Shown: positions 27,556 to 37,218 of the stretch, one piece after another
How positions within the stretch are numbered: the stretch's first letter is position 1
How the letters are laid out: every line of letters begins with the position of its first letter
Assembly (NCBI GenBank): GCA_938045295.1
Contig: CALINO010000018.1
Coordinates: 1 to 64,000 of the forward strand
DNA length: 64,000 bases
DNA from: an uncultured Arenicella sp.
Lineage (GTDB): Bacteria > Pseudomonadota > Gammaproteobacteria > Arenicellales > Arenicellaceae
Direction of reading: 5' to 3'
Notes under the pieces: model-generated
The model's database searches: none
The model's input: the letters and a program-made list of their open reading frames with translations, nothing else
What the model was told of the DNA's origin: nothing
Made by a program: the position numbers and the translations under genes

Positions 27556-28224
27556 TCACTTTATTTTACGTTCTTGTGGAAGATTAAATTCCACCGTCAC
27601 TTGCGTTTCTATACGTTGAAAAGGCGCGTCGTCGTTGGTTATGTTAAGGCGCAGCGTGTCTTGAAACTGACCGCGCACCATTCGCACTTGCTTGCCTGCA
27701 TCGTCACTGTCTTGCCACTTACTTATGGAATCAACGGTGAATGAGTCACACTCAAGGTACACACCGTACGCATTGGAGTACGCCATTAGCTCATGCCGGT
27801 CTCTAAGCTTGAGTTCACCGCACGGCTTGGAACCATCAACCGATGGCTGTAATGGCTTGCCTTGCCAATCACTGACTGTATTGCGGCCTTTACGTAACTT
27901 GCCGGAAACAAAACGCTGCATTTCATCAAGTTGAATACGTTCATCTTCCGCCTGCAGGCGTTGAGCAATTAAAAAAGTGGCGTTATTTTTTTCGTGATAA
28001 GTCAGTGACAACTGCGACACCGGGTCGGCGCTTTTTCGATACACATAAGCGCCTTTATTGGGGCCATCGTCAAAACTGATTCGCAGGTAAGCTTGTTTTA
28101 TGTCACGAACACTGACGTCATCGCGCTGCTCAGAGCAAGCGGATAAAAGCGAAAGTGCCAGCAGAAAAAAGACACCGCGCTTAAGCACATTTACCGATAA
28201 ATCATTGCATATAAAACTCGCCAT
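27556..28224 (-). CDS. Hypothetical lipoprotein
   Basis: Unrecognised. A signal sequence (VLKRGVFFLLALSLLSAC) with a good lipobox precedes a mature domain of about 190 residues with mixed beta-type sequence and no motif known to me. AAGGGTG lies just upstream of the ATG complementary to 28222-28224. A GTG at 28188, directly before the signal core, is an alternative start giving a shorter leader. It sits between the pterin-related genes and the polysaccharide cluster and shows no link to either. Confidence 0.65.
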   Translation of the reverse strand: MASFICNDLSVNVLKRGVFFLLALSLLSACSEQRDDVSVRDIKQAYLRISFDDGPNKGAYVYRKSADPVSQLSLTYHEKNNATFLIAQRLQAEDERIQLDEMQRFVSGKLRKGRNTVSDWQGKPLQPSVDGSKPCGELKLRDRHELMAYSNAYGVYLECDSFTVDSISKWQDSDDAGKQVRMVRGQFQDTLRLNITNDDAPFQRIETQVTVEFNLPQERKIK

Positions 28225-28285
28225 TTGGATCACCCTTACATCACTAATATCGCCGATATCACTGGTATCACTAAAGGCGAGCCAG

Positions 28286-30151
28286 CTACGCAGAACGTTT
28301 GGCGTCGCTCACTTGAGTTTGAGCTTGGTATTCAGGCACCAGTTCTGCCAAACATAGCGTCAGGCTGTCATCAAACGTGTCTAATTTTTCTTGCATTCGA
28401 TCAAACACTTTATAGACTTTTTCTGGCTCTACATAACGCGTGGCGGCCAACTGAATTTTTTCATAATCGGTGTCGGTCAAGCTTTCTTCGTCGTGAAACA
28501 ATTCTTCGTGCAGTTTTTCGCCTTTTCTCAATCCGGTGTAGATTATTTTAATGTCTTCATCGGGCTCACGGCCAGACAGGCGAATCAGCTTTTCGGCCAG
28601 CTCAGATATCAATACAGGCTGCCCCATTTCAAGCACGTATATTCGCCCATCTTCGCCCATGGCACTGGCTTCAAGAATCAGTTGGGTTGCTTCAGTGATG
28701 GTCATAAAATAACGCGTCATTTCTTTGTGCGTTACCGTCACCGGGCCTCCTTTTTTGATTTGCTTTTGAAACTTGGGCACCACGCTGCCGGCCGAGCCAA
28801 GAACATTACCAAAGCGCACGGTAATGAATTTTGTGTCACTTTGACTCGCCAATTGCTGACAATAAATCTCAGCAGCACGCTTACATGCGCCCATCAAACT
28901 GCTGGGGTTAACGGCTTTATCGGTGGAGATTAGGACAAATTTTTCAGCCTGAAAACGGTGCGCTAAGTCAGCGATATTTCGCGTTCCAATGGCGTTATTT
29001 TTCACCACTTCTCGTACTTGCCCTTCCAGTAACGGCACGTGTTTATAAGCCGCCGCATGAAATACAGCCGACGGCGTAAATCGCTCAAATAAATTTAATG
29101 TGCACGCTTGATCACAAACGTCGCCCAATATGGCGGTGGTTTTAATGTCTGGAAAACGTTCAACCAACTCTTCTTGAATACGGTATAAGTTGTACTCACT
29201 TTGATCGAAGAGCACCAAATGAGCCGAACACACACTGGCAAGCTGACGGCAAAGCTCAGAGCCAATAGAACCACCGGCTCCGGTAACCAACACGGTTTTG
29301 TCGCACAAGCTGTGTTTAATTCGGTGCCAGTCTAACTTGACTGGGTCTCGCCCTAATAAATCGTCAATGCGCACTTCACGTAAGTCAGCCAGCTGCACTC
29401 GCCCACTGACTAATTCGTGCGCCCCAGGCAAGGTGCGAAACTCAACACCGGTGGATTCACAAATACTTACCAAACGCTGCATTTGTTCTTCGTTGGCCGA
29501 GGGCACGGCGATCAATACTAAGTCAATGTCCCAGCGGTAGATCAAGTCTTGCAGTACGTCCGGCGATGCAACAATAGGCACGCGGTGAATCTGACGACCA
29601 ATTTTTTTCGGGTCGTCATCTAAAAACGCCACGATGTTGTAGCGATTTGGGTGATTACGGGTTAGGTCTCTAAACAGCTGTTCTCCGGCCGCTCCGGCGC
29701 CAAAGATCACCACTTTGCGACCAGATCGCGTTGAAAAATGACGTTCTTTGTACAGGCGATACAATAAACGGGAACCGACCATCAAAAACAACAACACGAT
29801 AGCGTACAAAATAAACACGGAACGCGGCACAAAGGTTAATCGATCCGCCACCAAGAATAAGGTGAAAGCAATGGCTGCGGTGCCTATGGCCACTGAACGA
29901 ACAATCAGCGACAAATCAGGCAAAGACACAAAGCGCCACTCGCCTCGGTGAACGCCCATGAATAGGTTAACCACGGTTTGCACCGTAATGACGACGGGCA
30001 ATGCATAGATGGCACTTTGCAGAAAAATATCAGGAATGACTTCTAAATTATACCGAAGCCAATACGCAAGTATCCATGCTGTTGGGATGACGATTAAGTC
30101 GTGGAGTACGATTCTCCATCGGAACACTAATGTTGTGAGAGCTTTAATCAT
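28286..30151 (-). CDS. FlaA1/CapD/WbpM-type nucleotide-sugar 4,6-dehydratase, membrane-bound
   Basis: A 621-aa inner-membrane enzyme of surface polysaccharide synthesis, likely UDP-HexNAc 4,6-dehydratase. Four transmembrane helices fill about 10-125. A Rossmann (CoA-binding-like) domain with GAGAAGEQLFRDL follows. The catalytic SDR domain starts at GAGGSIGSELCRQL, with ISTDKAVNPSS and MGACK, where Met replaces Tyr of YxxxK as is typical of FlaA1/PglF/WbpM. It is the last gene of the minus-strand polysaccharide locus. Confidence 0.92.
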   Translation of the reverse strand: MIKALTTLVFRWRIVLHDLIVIPTAWILAYWLRYNLEVIPDIFLQSAIYALPVVITVQTVVNLFMGVHRGEWRFVSLPDLSLIVRSVAIGTAAIAFTLFLVADRLTFVPRSVFILYAIVLLFLMVGSRLLYRLYKERHFSTRSGRKVVIFGAGAAGEQLFRDLTRNHPNRYNIVAFLDDDPKKIGRQIHRVPIVASPDVLQDLIYRWDIDLVLIAVPSANEEQMQRLVSICESTGVEFRTLPGAHELVSGRVQLADLREVRIDDLLGRDPVKLDWHRIKHSLCDKTVLVTGAGGSIGSELCRQLASVCSAHLVLFDQSEYNLYRIQEELVERFPDIKTTAILGDVCDQACTLNLFERFTPSAVFHAAAYKHVPLLEGQVREVVKNNAIGTRNIADLAHRFQAEKFVLISTDKAVNPSSLMGACKRAAEIYCQQLASQSDTKFITVRFGNVLGSAGSVVPKFQKQIKKGGPVTVTHKEMTRYFMTITEATQLILEASAMGEDGRIYVLEMGQPVLISELAEKLIRLSGREPDEDIKIIYTGLRKGEKLHEELFHDEESLTDTDYEKIQLAATRYVEPEKVYKVFDRMQEKLDTFDDSLTLCLAELVPEYQAQTQVSDAKRSA

Positions 30152-30285
30152 TATTTAGTTTATAGCAGCACTAACCACCGGTAAGTACCAACATTATTTA
30201 ACCTTACTAAACCCAGTTCAGTAATTGAAAAGCGTATTACGCTGTGGGCTTACGACACAAAAAAACAGCCGTAAACCACACAAAA

Positions 30286-31341
30286 TCACTGTGGCTCTTT
30301 TATTATTGAATTCTTTTCTTTATTCACTACCCAAACCGCGGCAATAAGCAGCATGGCAAGGGTAATAAGCACTAAGTAAACAATAATATCACGGTATAAC
30401 ACACTAAGCGTGGCAATCAAGGAACATAACACCATCAAAATAATACAAACCAGCACCACATGAGCGTGTTTCACGCCTGCCAGACCGGCTCGTTGATAAA
30501 AATGACTGCGATGAGGTAACCAAATTTTCTCGCCTTTGCGCAACCGATTGCCAATAGTATAAGTGGCATCGGCAATAAAAACGGCAAAAATGAGCAACAA
30601 ACTCAGTACCGGAATGTGATGGCGGTTGCTGGCAATGATAATCAGCGTGCCATAGATTGCGCCTAAGGTAATGCTACCCACGTCACCCATAAATATCTTA
30701 GCGGGTTGCCAATTCCATAACAAAAAACCGTAACTGGATGCGCATATCACCACACACAGTAGCGCTAATTCAATATCACCTAAATACAAGAACCATGAAC
30801 CTAGCGTCACACTGGCAATCACCGCTTGCGAGGCCGCTAAACCATCCATGCCGTCCATGAAATTGTTTAAATTGGCCATCCATAACAGCCCAAATACGCT
30901 TAACACTGGCCCCAACCAGCCCAATGACAAGCCCATAAAACGACCAATCCAGCCAAATAAAAACACGGTCGCGATTGCAATAATTAACTGCGTACCAAAA
31001 CGCAGGCCGGGGCTTAAATCAAACTTATCGTCACACCAGCTCAAGCCTGCCCACGCAGAGATACACGCCGCTAATGAAGCAAAAAATAAAGGCCTATCAC
31101 TGACGAGCGCTAAAACGAGCACACTGAATACAATCAGTGCAACAATCATTAAGCCACCGCCTCTAGGCACGACGCCTTGATGCATGCTGCGCGTATTAGG
31201 GCGATCCATGAGGCTGTTTTTTTCTAAATACGTAATAAGATAACGCACTCCGTAAAAGCTCAACAATAACGCCACTAAGAACACCCCCAACAACAGCGGC
31301 CAAACTTGACTCAGTTGAATGTGCTCAGCAATAAGGTTCAC
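30286..31341 (-). CDS. WecA/MraY-family undecaprenyl-phosphate sugar-1-phosphate transferase
   Basis: A polytopic 351-aa GT4-type initiating transferase that moves a sugar-1-phosphate (commonly GlcNAc-1-P or QuiNAc-1-P) onto undecaprenyl phosphate. Visible motifs are DRPNTRSMH, NLNNFMDGMDGLAASQAV with the metal-binding Asp, and FMGDVGSITLG. The C-terminal cytoplasmic loop has LPHRSHFYQR. It probably starts the glycan made by this cluster, using a product of the FlaA1-like enzyme. It overlaps the upstream epimerase gene by 4 bp. Confidence 0.9.
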   Translation of the reverse strand: MNLIAEHIQLSQVWPLLLGVFLVALLLSFYGVRYLITYLEKNSLMDRPNTRSMHQGVVPRGGGLMIVALIVFSVLVLALVSDRPLFFASLAACISAWAGLSWCDDKFDLSPGLRFGTQLIIAIATVFLFGWIGRFMGLSLGWLGPVLSVFGLLWMANLNNFMDGMDGLAASQAVIASVTLGSWFLYLGDIELALLCVVICASSYGFLLWNWQPAKIFMGDVGSITLGAIYGTLIIIASNRHHIPVLSLLLIFAVFIADATYTIGNRLRKGEKIWLPHRSHFYQRAGLAGVKHAHVVLVCIILMVLCSLIATLSVLYRDIIVYLVLITLAMLLIAAVWVVNKEKNSIIKEPQ

Positions 31342-32189
31342 GGTAAATCTCGCTCGGGTTGAGTTAAAAAGGCTTGCGGGGAATACGCAAAGTCTTGAAT
31401 CGCATCGTGATTCGAATAGGCTAAATCTTGATTCATACGATTGGCCATTTCGGGGGTGTAATTAAACGAGGTAAACAGACTGGCCAGTTTCAGAGCCAGC
31501 CTGAAACACGGCAAAGGAATGCAAATTACTCTAGGAGTGCGGTTCAAACCAATAAATATTCGCTCTACCATAGCGCGATAAGTTAATTGTTCGGCACCCG
31601 CCAATGTGTATGTTTTATTCACTGTTTTAGGATTCTCAATGGCGGTTAACGTGGCCGTTACTAAGTCTTCTGCTTGCACTGGCTGCCTTAAACCCTTGGC
31701 TTGGCCGGCCAATAACATAAAACCTCGTTTTGTGATGAATTTGGCAATGTGCGTGACGTTTTCATCCAAGCCACGGCCGTAGATCATGCTGGGGCGAAAG
31801 AGAGTAAATTGCATGTCGTGCTCACGACAGAACCGCTCAATAGCATGCTCGGCATCGGTCAGTGAGTTCACCAGCATTTGCTCTTGCGCGTTACCCGAGT
31901 GTTGCTTGCTGATCACACTGCTGGAACTGAACGCCACTATGCGTTTTACCCCGGCCGAATGCAGGGCAAGCAAGTGTGGTGGCAATAACCATATTGGCGC
32001 GCAATGAATCAATTGACGACACTGGTTCAGTGCGGCCAATGTGCCCGCCGGCGGCGATTGGCTTAAGTCCCATTGGTATTGCTCGCCTGTGGGCTTACGC
32101 GACACACTGACGACATCAACGCCATTACTCGCTAAACGTTCCGCCATCGGAACGCCCACAACGCCATTAGCACCAGTGAGTAAAATCAC
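31338..32189 (-). CDS. Atypical NAD(P)-dependent epimerase/dehydratase
   Basis: An extended-SDR-like protein. Start chosen: GTG complementary to 32187-32189, giving MILLTGANGVVGVPMAERL, because an upstream ATG at 32279 lies deep in the preceding glycosyltransferase and lacks SDR homology. GANGVVG binds the cofactor. After the FSSSS strand the usual YxxxK does not appear; the equivalent stretch has no Tyr-Lys. The C-terminal part still has RPSMIYGRG and PVQAEDLVTA typical of epimerases. It may be a catalytically altered UDP-sugar 4-ketoreductase or epimerase acting with the FlaA1-like and WecA-like proteins. Confidence 0.75.
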   Translation of the reverse strand: MILLTGANGVVGVPMAERLASNGVDVVSVSRKPTGEQYQWDLSQSPPAGTLAALNQCRQLIHCAPIWLLPPHLLALHSAGVKRIVAFSSSSVISKQHSGNAQEQMLVNSLTDAEHAIERFCREHDMQFTLFRPSMIYGRGLDENVTHIAKFITKRGFMLLAGQAKGLRQPVQAEDLVTATLTAIENPKTVNKTYTLAGAEQLTYRAMVERIFIGLNRTPRVICIPLPCFRLALKLASLFTSFNYTPEMANRMNQDLAYSNHDAIQDFAYSPQAFLTQPERDLP

Positions 32190-32193
32190 GCCT

Positions 32194-33060
32194 CTACCTA
32201 CTGACCAACGCTTTGCCAACGCGAGCAACGAAACTGGCATACACGCCAGCCTTAACGGCGATTCGTATCGGCCATGCATACGTGTCGCGGTAGAATTTGT
32301 CGTAAAACCGGTTCATGCCCTTGTGCAGGGTCCACAGCACGCCGATCGGGCGACTTTTTGAGCTTACCCCTTTGGCGTGTACCACCTCAGCCGCGGGCAC
32401 AAAACCCACAGCCCACTTAGAATCGTCAAAGCGCTTGCACCAGTCCAAGTCTTCACAATGCATAAAGTACCCTTCGTCGAGCAAACCAACGTCATTTAAA
32501 GCAGGTTTGCGAACCACCATAAACGCGCCTGAAATGGCCTCAACACGATGCGGGGCTTCATCTGGCTGTATGTGCTCGCCATAATCAAAGTTGGTAAACT
32601 TCGGGTTATCAGGAAACAGTGCATGAAGCTTTAATAGCCGAACCAAGGCCGACCAAGGTGTGGGAAATTTTCGCCGGCATGTGGGCTGTAAGGTCAAATC
32701 TTCGTTCAAGATACGGCAACTGACCAAACCAAATTCAGGGTGACTCTCAAGAGCGTCAAGCACAATAGGCAAGGTGTCTGGGCGTAGCTCACAATCAGGG
32801 TTCATCAAAACCGCCACATCGGCCTCAAGCTCTTTCAATATTTGATTGTTGGCCGCGGCAAAGCCTGTGTTTTGAGTATTAATCACCCAGTTAACCCGCT
32901 CTGAGGTAATGGCTTGTTGTGCTTCAGCCACGCTGCTGTCTTGCGATGCATTATCAACCACACTCACTACGGCATTACTGTGTTCTAATACCGAGTTCAG
33001 TGCTCGTTGCAACCAAGCGCCGGAGTTATAGTTAACAATGATGATGTGCACACTGGGCAT
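32194..33060 (-). CDS. GT2 family glycosyltransferase
   Basis: A 288-aa GT-A enzyme of the rhamnosyltransferase-like GT2 group. It starts HIIIVNYNSGAWLQRAL, has the nucleotide-sugar aspartates VVDNASQD and AVLMNPDCEL (a DxD-like site), AISGAFMVVRKPA, and the ED acid pair in HCEDLDWCKRF. It is soluble and presumably transfers one residue of the repeat unit. It overlaps the epimerase gene by a few bases only. Confidence 0.9.
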   Translation of the reverse strand: MPSVHIIIVNYNSGAWLQRALNSVLEHSNAVVSVVDNASQDSSVAEAQQAITSERVNWVINTQNTGFAAANNQILKELEADVAVLMNPDCELRPDTLPIVLDALESHPEFGLVSCRILNEDLTLQPTCRRKFPTPWSALVRLLKLHALFPDNPKFTNFDYGEHIQPDEAPHRVEAISGAFMVVRKPALNDVGLLDEGYFMHCEDLDWCKRFDDSKWAVGFVPAAEVVHAKGVSSKSRPIGVLWTLHKGMNRFYDKFYRDTYAWPIRIAVKAGVYASFVARVGKALVSR

Positions 33061-33099
33061 AATATAAATAATAAACCTATAGATTGGCTTAGTAATAGG

Positions 33100-34083
33100 C
33101 TAACGGTGGCGAAATGACATGGCTCCGCTTTTACCGATCAGGCCGTGCCACGCCCCCAACAGCATCATGCGCATGTTTTGCCAACGCGGCGCTTTTAGAC
33201 AACCAAACATAATAAAAATCATGCCTAAGCGCTGAACGTCATTCCACTTCCATAACCACGAGGTGTACGAACGTTTATACAATGCCACGCTATTACGAAA
33301 AATATAATAATACCGGAACGGTTTGTGTTGTGGCACATTGCGTTGTCGGCCCGCCATATTAATCGTGTGGGTCGCTTCACCCAAGGCATGCTGCATACGG
33401 GCAGCACCCACGCCAAAGGCTTTGAACCCTTTATGCCGGGCTCGTAAAAACCATTCGGTATCCACGTGATCTATAAACAGGCTTTCATCCATGCCGCCAA
33501 TGTCATTGAGCGCATCTACGCTAAACAAGCTGCCTGAAGAAATTAAAAAGTCAGCTTCAACAATCGCATTATTTTTTGCGTATTCACGTTGAAACTTTAA
33601 TACCCCAAAGCGCACAAAAAACGACTCACTCTGATTGTTGGCATTTAAATAACATGCACCAACCGCACTCACCTTATGTGTTTGAGACAATGTTTGATGC
33701 GCGCCTAAGAGCTGTGGCACCATTTCTGGCAACGGTTGACTGTCTTGATCTAATACCAACACATAAGAAAAACCGTGTTCATTGGCGTAAGCCAAGCCTT
33801 GATTGTGTGCCGCCCCTAAGCCGGAGTTAACTTGGTTTAAAAGCACCTGAATATCGGCACTCGCGGCTTCTAAACTGAGTTGCAAATCGGTTTGATTGTC
33901 AGAGCAATTATCAACAATTAATACCCGACACCCCTGCTCAGCTAACAGTGCTAAGGAGTTGCACAATGCTTCAATGTCAGGATTAAAGGTCACCACCACG
34001 GCCAACACATTGGCCGATTGTTCAACCGTCTTGTTGTGCGGTTTATTAGTTGCTGTCGTGGTTTGGTCTACCGATTTGCTCAA
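33100..34083 (-). CDS. GT2 family glycosyltransferase, rhamnosyltransferase-like
   Basis: A 327-aa GT2 enzyme. The N-terminal 25 residues are a Thr/Asn-rich leader; the catalytic domain starts VLAVVVTFNPDIEALCNSL and contains VLIVDNCSDN and YVLVLDQDSQP, the LDQDS form seen in bacterial rhamnosyltransferases. DHVDTEWFLRARHKG carries the acceptor-side acid. The presence of rmlA and rmlB in the cluster fits rhamnose transfer, but the sugar is inferred. Confidence 0.88.
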   Translation of the reverse strand: MSKSVDQTTTATNKPHNKTVEQSANVLAVVVTFNPDIEALCNSLALLAEQGCRVLIVDNCSDNQTDLQLSLEAASADIQVLLNQVNSGLGAAHNQGLAYANEHGFSYVLVLDQDSQPLPEMVPQLLGAHQTLSQTHKVSAVGACYLNANNQSESFFVRFGVLKFQREYAKNNAIVEADFLISSGSLFSVDALNDIGGMDESLFIDHVDTEWFLRARHKGFKAFGVGAARMQHALGEATHTINMAGRQRNVPQHKPFRYYYIFRNSVALYKRSYTSWLWKWNDVQRLGMIFIMFGCLKAPRWQNMRMMLLGAWHGLIGKSGAMSFRHR

Positions 34084-34161
34084 GTTTATTACCGTGCCTC
34101 TTCATTTATGTGACGCTGGTGTCTGTACTGCTGTCTAGTGCTTAAGCACTCACACCGGTGG

Positions 34162-35145
34162 TTAAGCCGACTGTTGAGGGTTGTCGTCTTCAATATCCCC
34201 GCCCTCAATACCAACCGTGCTGCGCACGTGGTAAATCGGCTTATTTTGGCTTTCGTAGTAAGTACGCGTTTGCATTTCACCGATCAAACCAAACAGAATA
34301 AATTGCAGGCCAATAATAAGCAGCATAAAGGCAAATATTAATAACGGGCGGTCACCTAATGGCACGTCAAAGAACAGCCTGGCAACGGTTAAATACGCCA
34401 ATAACACGCCCCCTATGCCACCTAGCGCTAACCCAGGCATGCCGAAAAAGTGCAATGGCCGAGCATGAAAGCGCAATAAAAATTTGACCGTAATTAAATC
34501 TAAAACCACCCGAAAGGTACGCGAAATACCGTATTTTGATTCGCCGGCGGTGCGAGCTCGGTGATTGACCTTTACTTCGGCAATTTTTGCACCAACGCCA
34601 CTGGCAACCGCGGGTATAAAACGGTGCATTTCGCCATACAGAGTGACCCGTTTAGCCAGTTCTTTGCGCATGGCTTTTAAAGTGCAACCATAGTCGTGCA
34701 GACTGACGTCGGTAATTTTAGAAATCAGGCGGTTGGCCAGCATGGAAGGTAATTTGCGTGACAGGTAGGTGTCTTGGCGGTCATAGCGCCAGCCGCACAC
34801 CATGTCGTAGCCTTCTTCAATTTTCGCAATTAGCTTTGGAATATCGGCTGGGTCGTTTTGACGGTCGGCGTCTAAGGTAACCACAATATCACCTTGCGCG
34901 TAGTCCAAACCAGCGACCATGGCGGCTGTTTGGCCAAAATTTCGTCGAAAGCTAACGACTTTAATTTGTGGCATTTGCTTGCGAAAGTCTTCTAAAACTT
35001 GCACACCTTTGTCGGTGCTGCCGTCATCGATAAATAAAACTTCGTAGCTTTTTCCAATACCGTCCAAGGCAGCTTTAAGCTCTTCGCACAATGGCGTTAA
35101 ATTTGGCTCTTCATTTAAAAACGGGATAACAATTGAAATGTCCAT
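34162..35145 (-). CDS. GT2 polyprenyl-phosphate glycosyltransferase (DPM1/ArnC/GtrB-like)
   Basis: A 327-aa membrane-associated GT2. The catalytic domain has VIPFLNEEPNLTPL, FIDDGSTDKG, and the DxD-type TLDADRQNDP with the QNDP motif of dolichyl/undecaprenyl-phosphate transferases. Two C-terminal transmembrane helices (about 232-255 and 267-290) follow. Such enzymes make Und-P-hexose, used for side-branch addition in the periplasm or, in ArnC, for lipid A. In this cluster it may supply a modifying sugar. Confidence 0.88.
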   Translation of the reverse strand: MDISIVIPFLNEEPNLTPLCEELKAALDGIGKSYEVLFIDDGSTDKGVQVLEDFRKQMPQIKVVSFRRNFGQTAAMVAGLDYAQGDIVVTLDADRQNDPADIPKLIAKIEEGYDMVCGWRYDRQDTYLSRKLPSMLANRLISKITDVSLHDYGCTLKAMRKELAKRVTLYGEMHRFIPAVASGVGAKIAEVKVNHRARTAGESKYGISRTFRVVLDLITVKFLLRFHARPLHFFGMPGLALGGIGGVLLAYLTVARLFFDVPLGDRPLLIFAFMLLIIGLQFILFGLIGEMQTRTYYESQNKPIYHVRSTVGIEGGDIEDDNPQQSA

Positions 35146-35207
35146 TCGCTTACCTTGAGATAAAAAATTCAGGTTTATTATTTTAATTGGCCGATTATAC
35201 GTAATTA

Positions 35208-37208
35208 CTACGTTGATTGCTCGGCGAGATAGAGTAACTCGTCGGCTTGAGCGCCATCGATTTGGGGGAACACACCTTCGTCTGTAATGCGCAAGTGCCG
35301 ACTGTAGTACTTGTCAACAAAACCTCGAGTCTTCCAACGAGACTGCAATACTTTCAGTTCACTGAAATAACGTTCTATGTGCGGAGCCGACATGTCATCG
35401 CCCCGGCTGACGGATTCGTGATGATGCAACACCGCTTCAGGCGTCCAAAGAACGTGCAAACCACTTTGTTCAACACGTAAACAGTAATCGATGTCGTTGT
35501 ACGCGACCTTTAAGTGCTCTTCATCAAGACGCCCCAGCGCGTAATAGGTGTCGCGGGGCGTAATCAAACAGGCGGCGGTTACCGCCATCATATTCTGTGT
35601 TGCTAAGCAGCGTAACTGATAACCGGGCGCATCACCGGCCTCTAAACGATGTATGTGCCCAGCTGCATTGCCCATGCCAATGGTCACGCCAGCGTGCTGT
35701 ACGCGGCCATCAGAAAATAACAACTTGGCACCCACAATGCCCACATCGGGTTGCACTGCCCACGCCATCATTTGCGTTAACCAATCACCATCTATGACCT
35801 CAATATCATTATTAATTAAACCGATATAGGGCGCATCGCCGTGCTCCACGGCAAAATTATTAATTGCCGAATAATTAAACTCACCTGGGTAATTAACCAC
35901 TTTCACCCGTGGGTCTTGCTGTATGTGGGCGAAGTACGACAATGTTTCGTCTTGTTCACTGCCATTATCAACCACAATAATGCGATAATTTGGGTAGTCG
36001 GTCTTAGACAAAACACCGTCCACGCACGGCTTTAACACTTCTAAGCCATCACGGGTTGGAATCACTAAATCAACCGCCGGCTGGTTTTGGTCATTGCCTG
36101 TGTCAGCCACTAAAACATTGTAAGAGTCTCGCCGTTGCCATTGTATGCCTGGCCACAACGACACATCAGCATTAGGCTCTGGCGTGGCCGGCGCACTGGT
36201 GCGCCGACTGCGAAACAGCGCTTCTGAAATATGCAGCACCTGCTCTGGCGTTTTTAAACATTCCAGTGCGCGTTGATAGCAGAAAGATTCACTCATTAAC
36301 TCCAGCGTCGTCGCCTGCACCACTTCCGATTGGGCAAATACCACAGCAGGGCCAATGTAATTAAAGCAAGCCAAATAACATAAACTGGGCTTAGGTTTAA
36401 ACACAGGCGGCATGACAGTATCACCAGTATCGCTGATGTAGTCGTGATCCGTATAAATCAACTTTGGCGTATTGGCGCTCGCTTTCTTAATCGCCATTTT
36501 CAGCATCAGTATTGCTGGCGAACGCAGAGCCTCGGTAGCTCGAAGCGGAATCACATAATCGGCTTCGCGCGGTATTTCAGCGCCTTCTTGAGCCAATATC
36601 ACCCAGTCAGGAGGCAGCATCATGGCCTCTAAGGCAGCGCGCTGAGATTCTTGCTCAATGAGCACGGCAATTTTTGCCTTACCTGCAAAAGCAAACAACA
36701 GGCGACCGAAGCCCTCGAACCTCTTCCAAGTATTAATATTGTCTAGATAGCTGCTGGCGTCGGGTGAGTAAAAGCGCAGCAAGCTGCTGGAGCGCTCAAA
36801 CGGTTTTTGAAATTGCAACACGATCATCTTTGCCAACACACGAACACTGAAAAAGTCACGCAAGTAACGCAGGCAAATTAACCCTGTACGGAACCTTGCC
36901 TCAAGCGAAGACACTCTTGCTAAGCGTTCTATGTTGATTGATTGGCTGTACGCCACTAACGGCCCGGCGGGCAGATAGAACATCATGCGATTACGCCCGG
37001 CATGCGCGCCTTGTAAAAGGCGCTCGGTTTCCAGTGAACGTTGCTCTTTCACCACCAATCTGGGGGTGTGCTGAATGTCACTATCAAGCACAAACTCACT
37101 CACGTACCAGCCTGCGGATAAGTTAACCGGCGCTTGTTCAACGTCAACACGTTGCCACGACGCTTCAAGCCGGTTATTAAGCTTAAGCAAAAACTTGCGA
37201 ATACTCAT
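35208..37208 (-). CDS. Large GT2 glycosyltransferase (O-antigen type)
   Basis: A 666-aa protein from the ATG complementary to 37206-37208 (MSIRKFLLKLNNRLE). The N-terminal 370 residues are a poorly conserved region that includes a TDHDYIS segment seen in other large O-antigen transferases. A GT2 catalytic domain follows: VDLVIPTRDGLEVL, IIVVDNGSEQDETL, LINNDIEVIDGDWL, and the acceptor-side ND in YNDIDYCLRV. The two-part layout recalls WsaE/WbbB-like polymerising transferases, but only one recognisable catalytic domain is present. Confidence 0.85.
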   Translation of the reverse strand: MSIRKFLLKLNNRLEASWQRVDVEQAPVNLSAGWYVSEFVLDSDIQHTPRLVVKEQRSLETERLLQGAHAGRNRMMFYLPAGPLVAYSQSINIERLARVSSLEARFRTGLICLRYLRDFFSVRVLAKMIVLQFQKPFERSSSLLRFYSPDASSYLDNINTWKRFEGFGRLLFAFAGKAKIAVLIEQESQRAALEAMMLPPDWVILAQEGAEIPREADYVIPLRATEALRSPAILMLKMAIKKASANTPKLIYTDHDYISDTGDTVMPPVFKPKPSLCYLACFNYIGPAVVFAQSEVVQATTLELMSESFCYQRALECLKTPEQVLHISEALFRSRRTSAPATPEPNADVSLWPGIQWQRRDSYNVLVADTGNDQNQPAVDLVIPTRDGLEVLKPCVDGVLSKTDYPNYRIIVVDNGSEQDETLSYFAHIQQDPRVKVVNYPGEFNYSAINNFAVEHGDAPYIGLINNDIEVIDGDWLTQMMAWAVQPDVGIVGAKLLFSDGRVQHAGVTIGMGNAAGHIHRLEAGDAPGYQLRCLATQNMMAVTAACLITPRDTYYALGRLDEEHLKVAYNDIDYCLRVEQSGLHVLWTPEAVLHHHESVSRGDDMSAPHIERYFSELKVLQSRWKTRGFVDKYYSRHLRITDEGVFPQIDGAQADELLYLAEQST

Positions 37209-37218
37209 GATGTGAACG

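Noticed and set aside
30240-30292. Possible terminator after the WecA-like gene
   Set aside because: The stem CCACA/TGTGG is short, overlaps the stop codon and is separated from the T-run by about ten bases.
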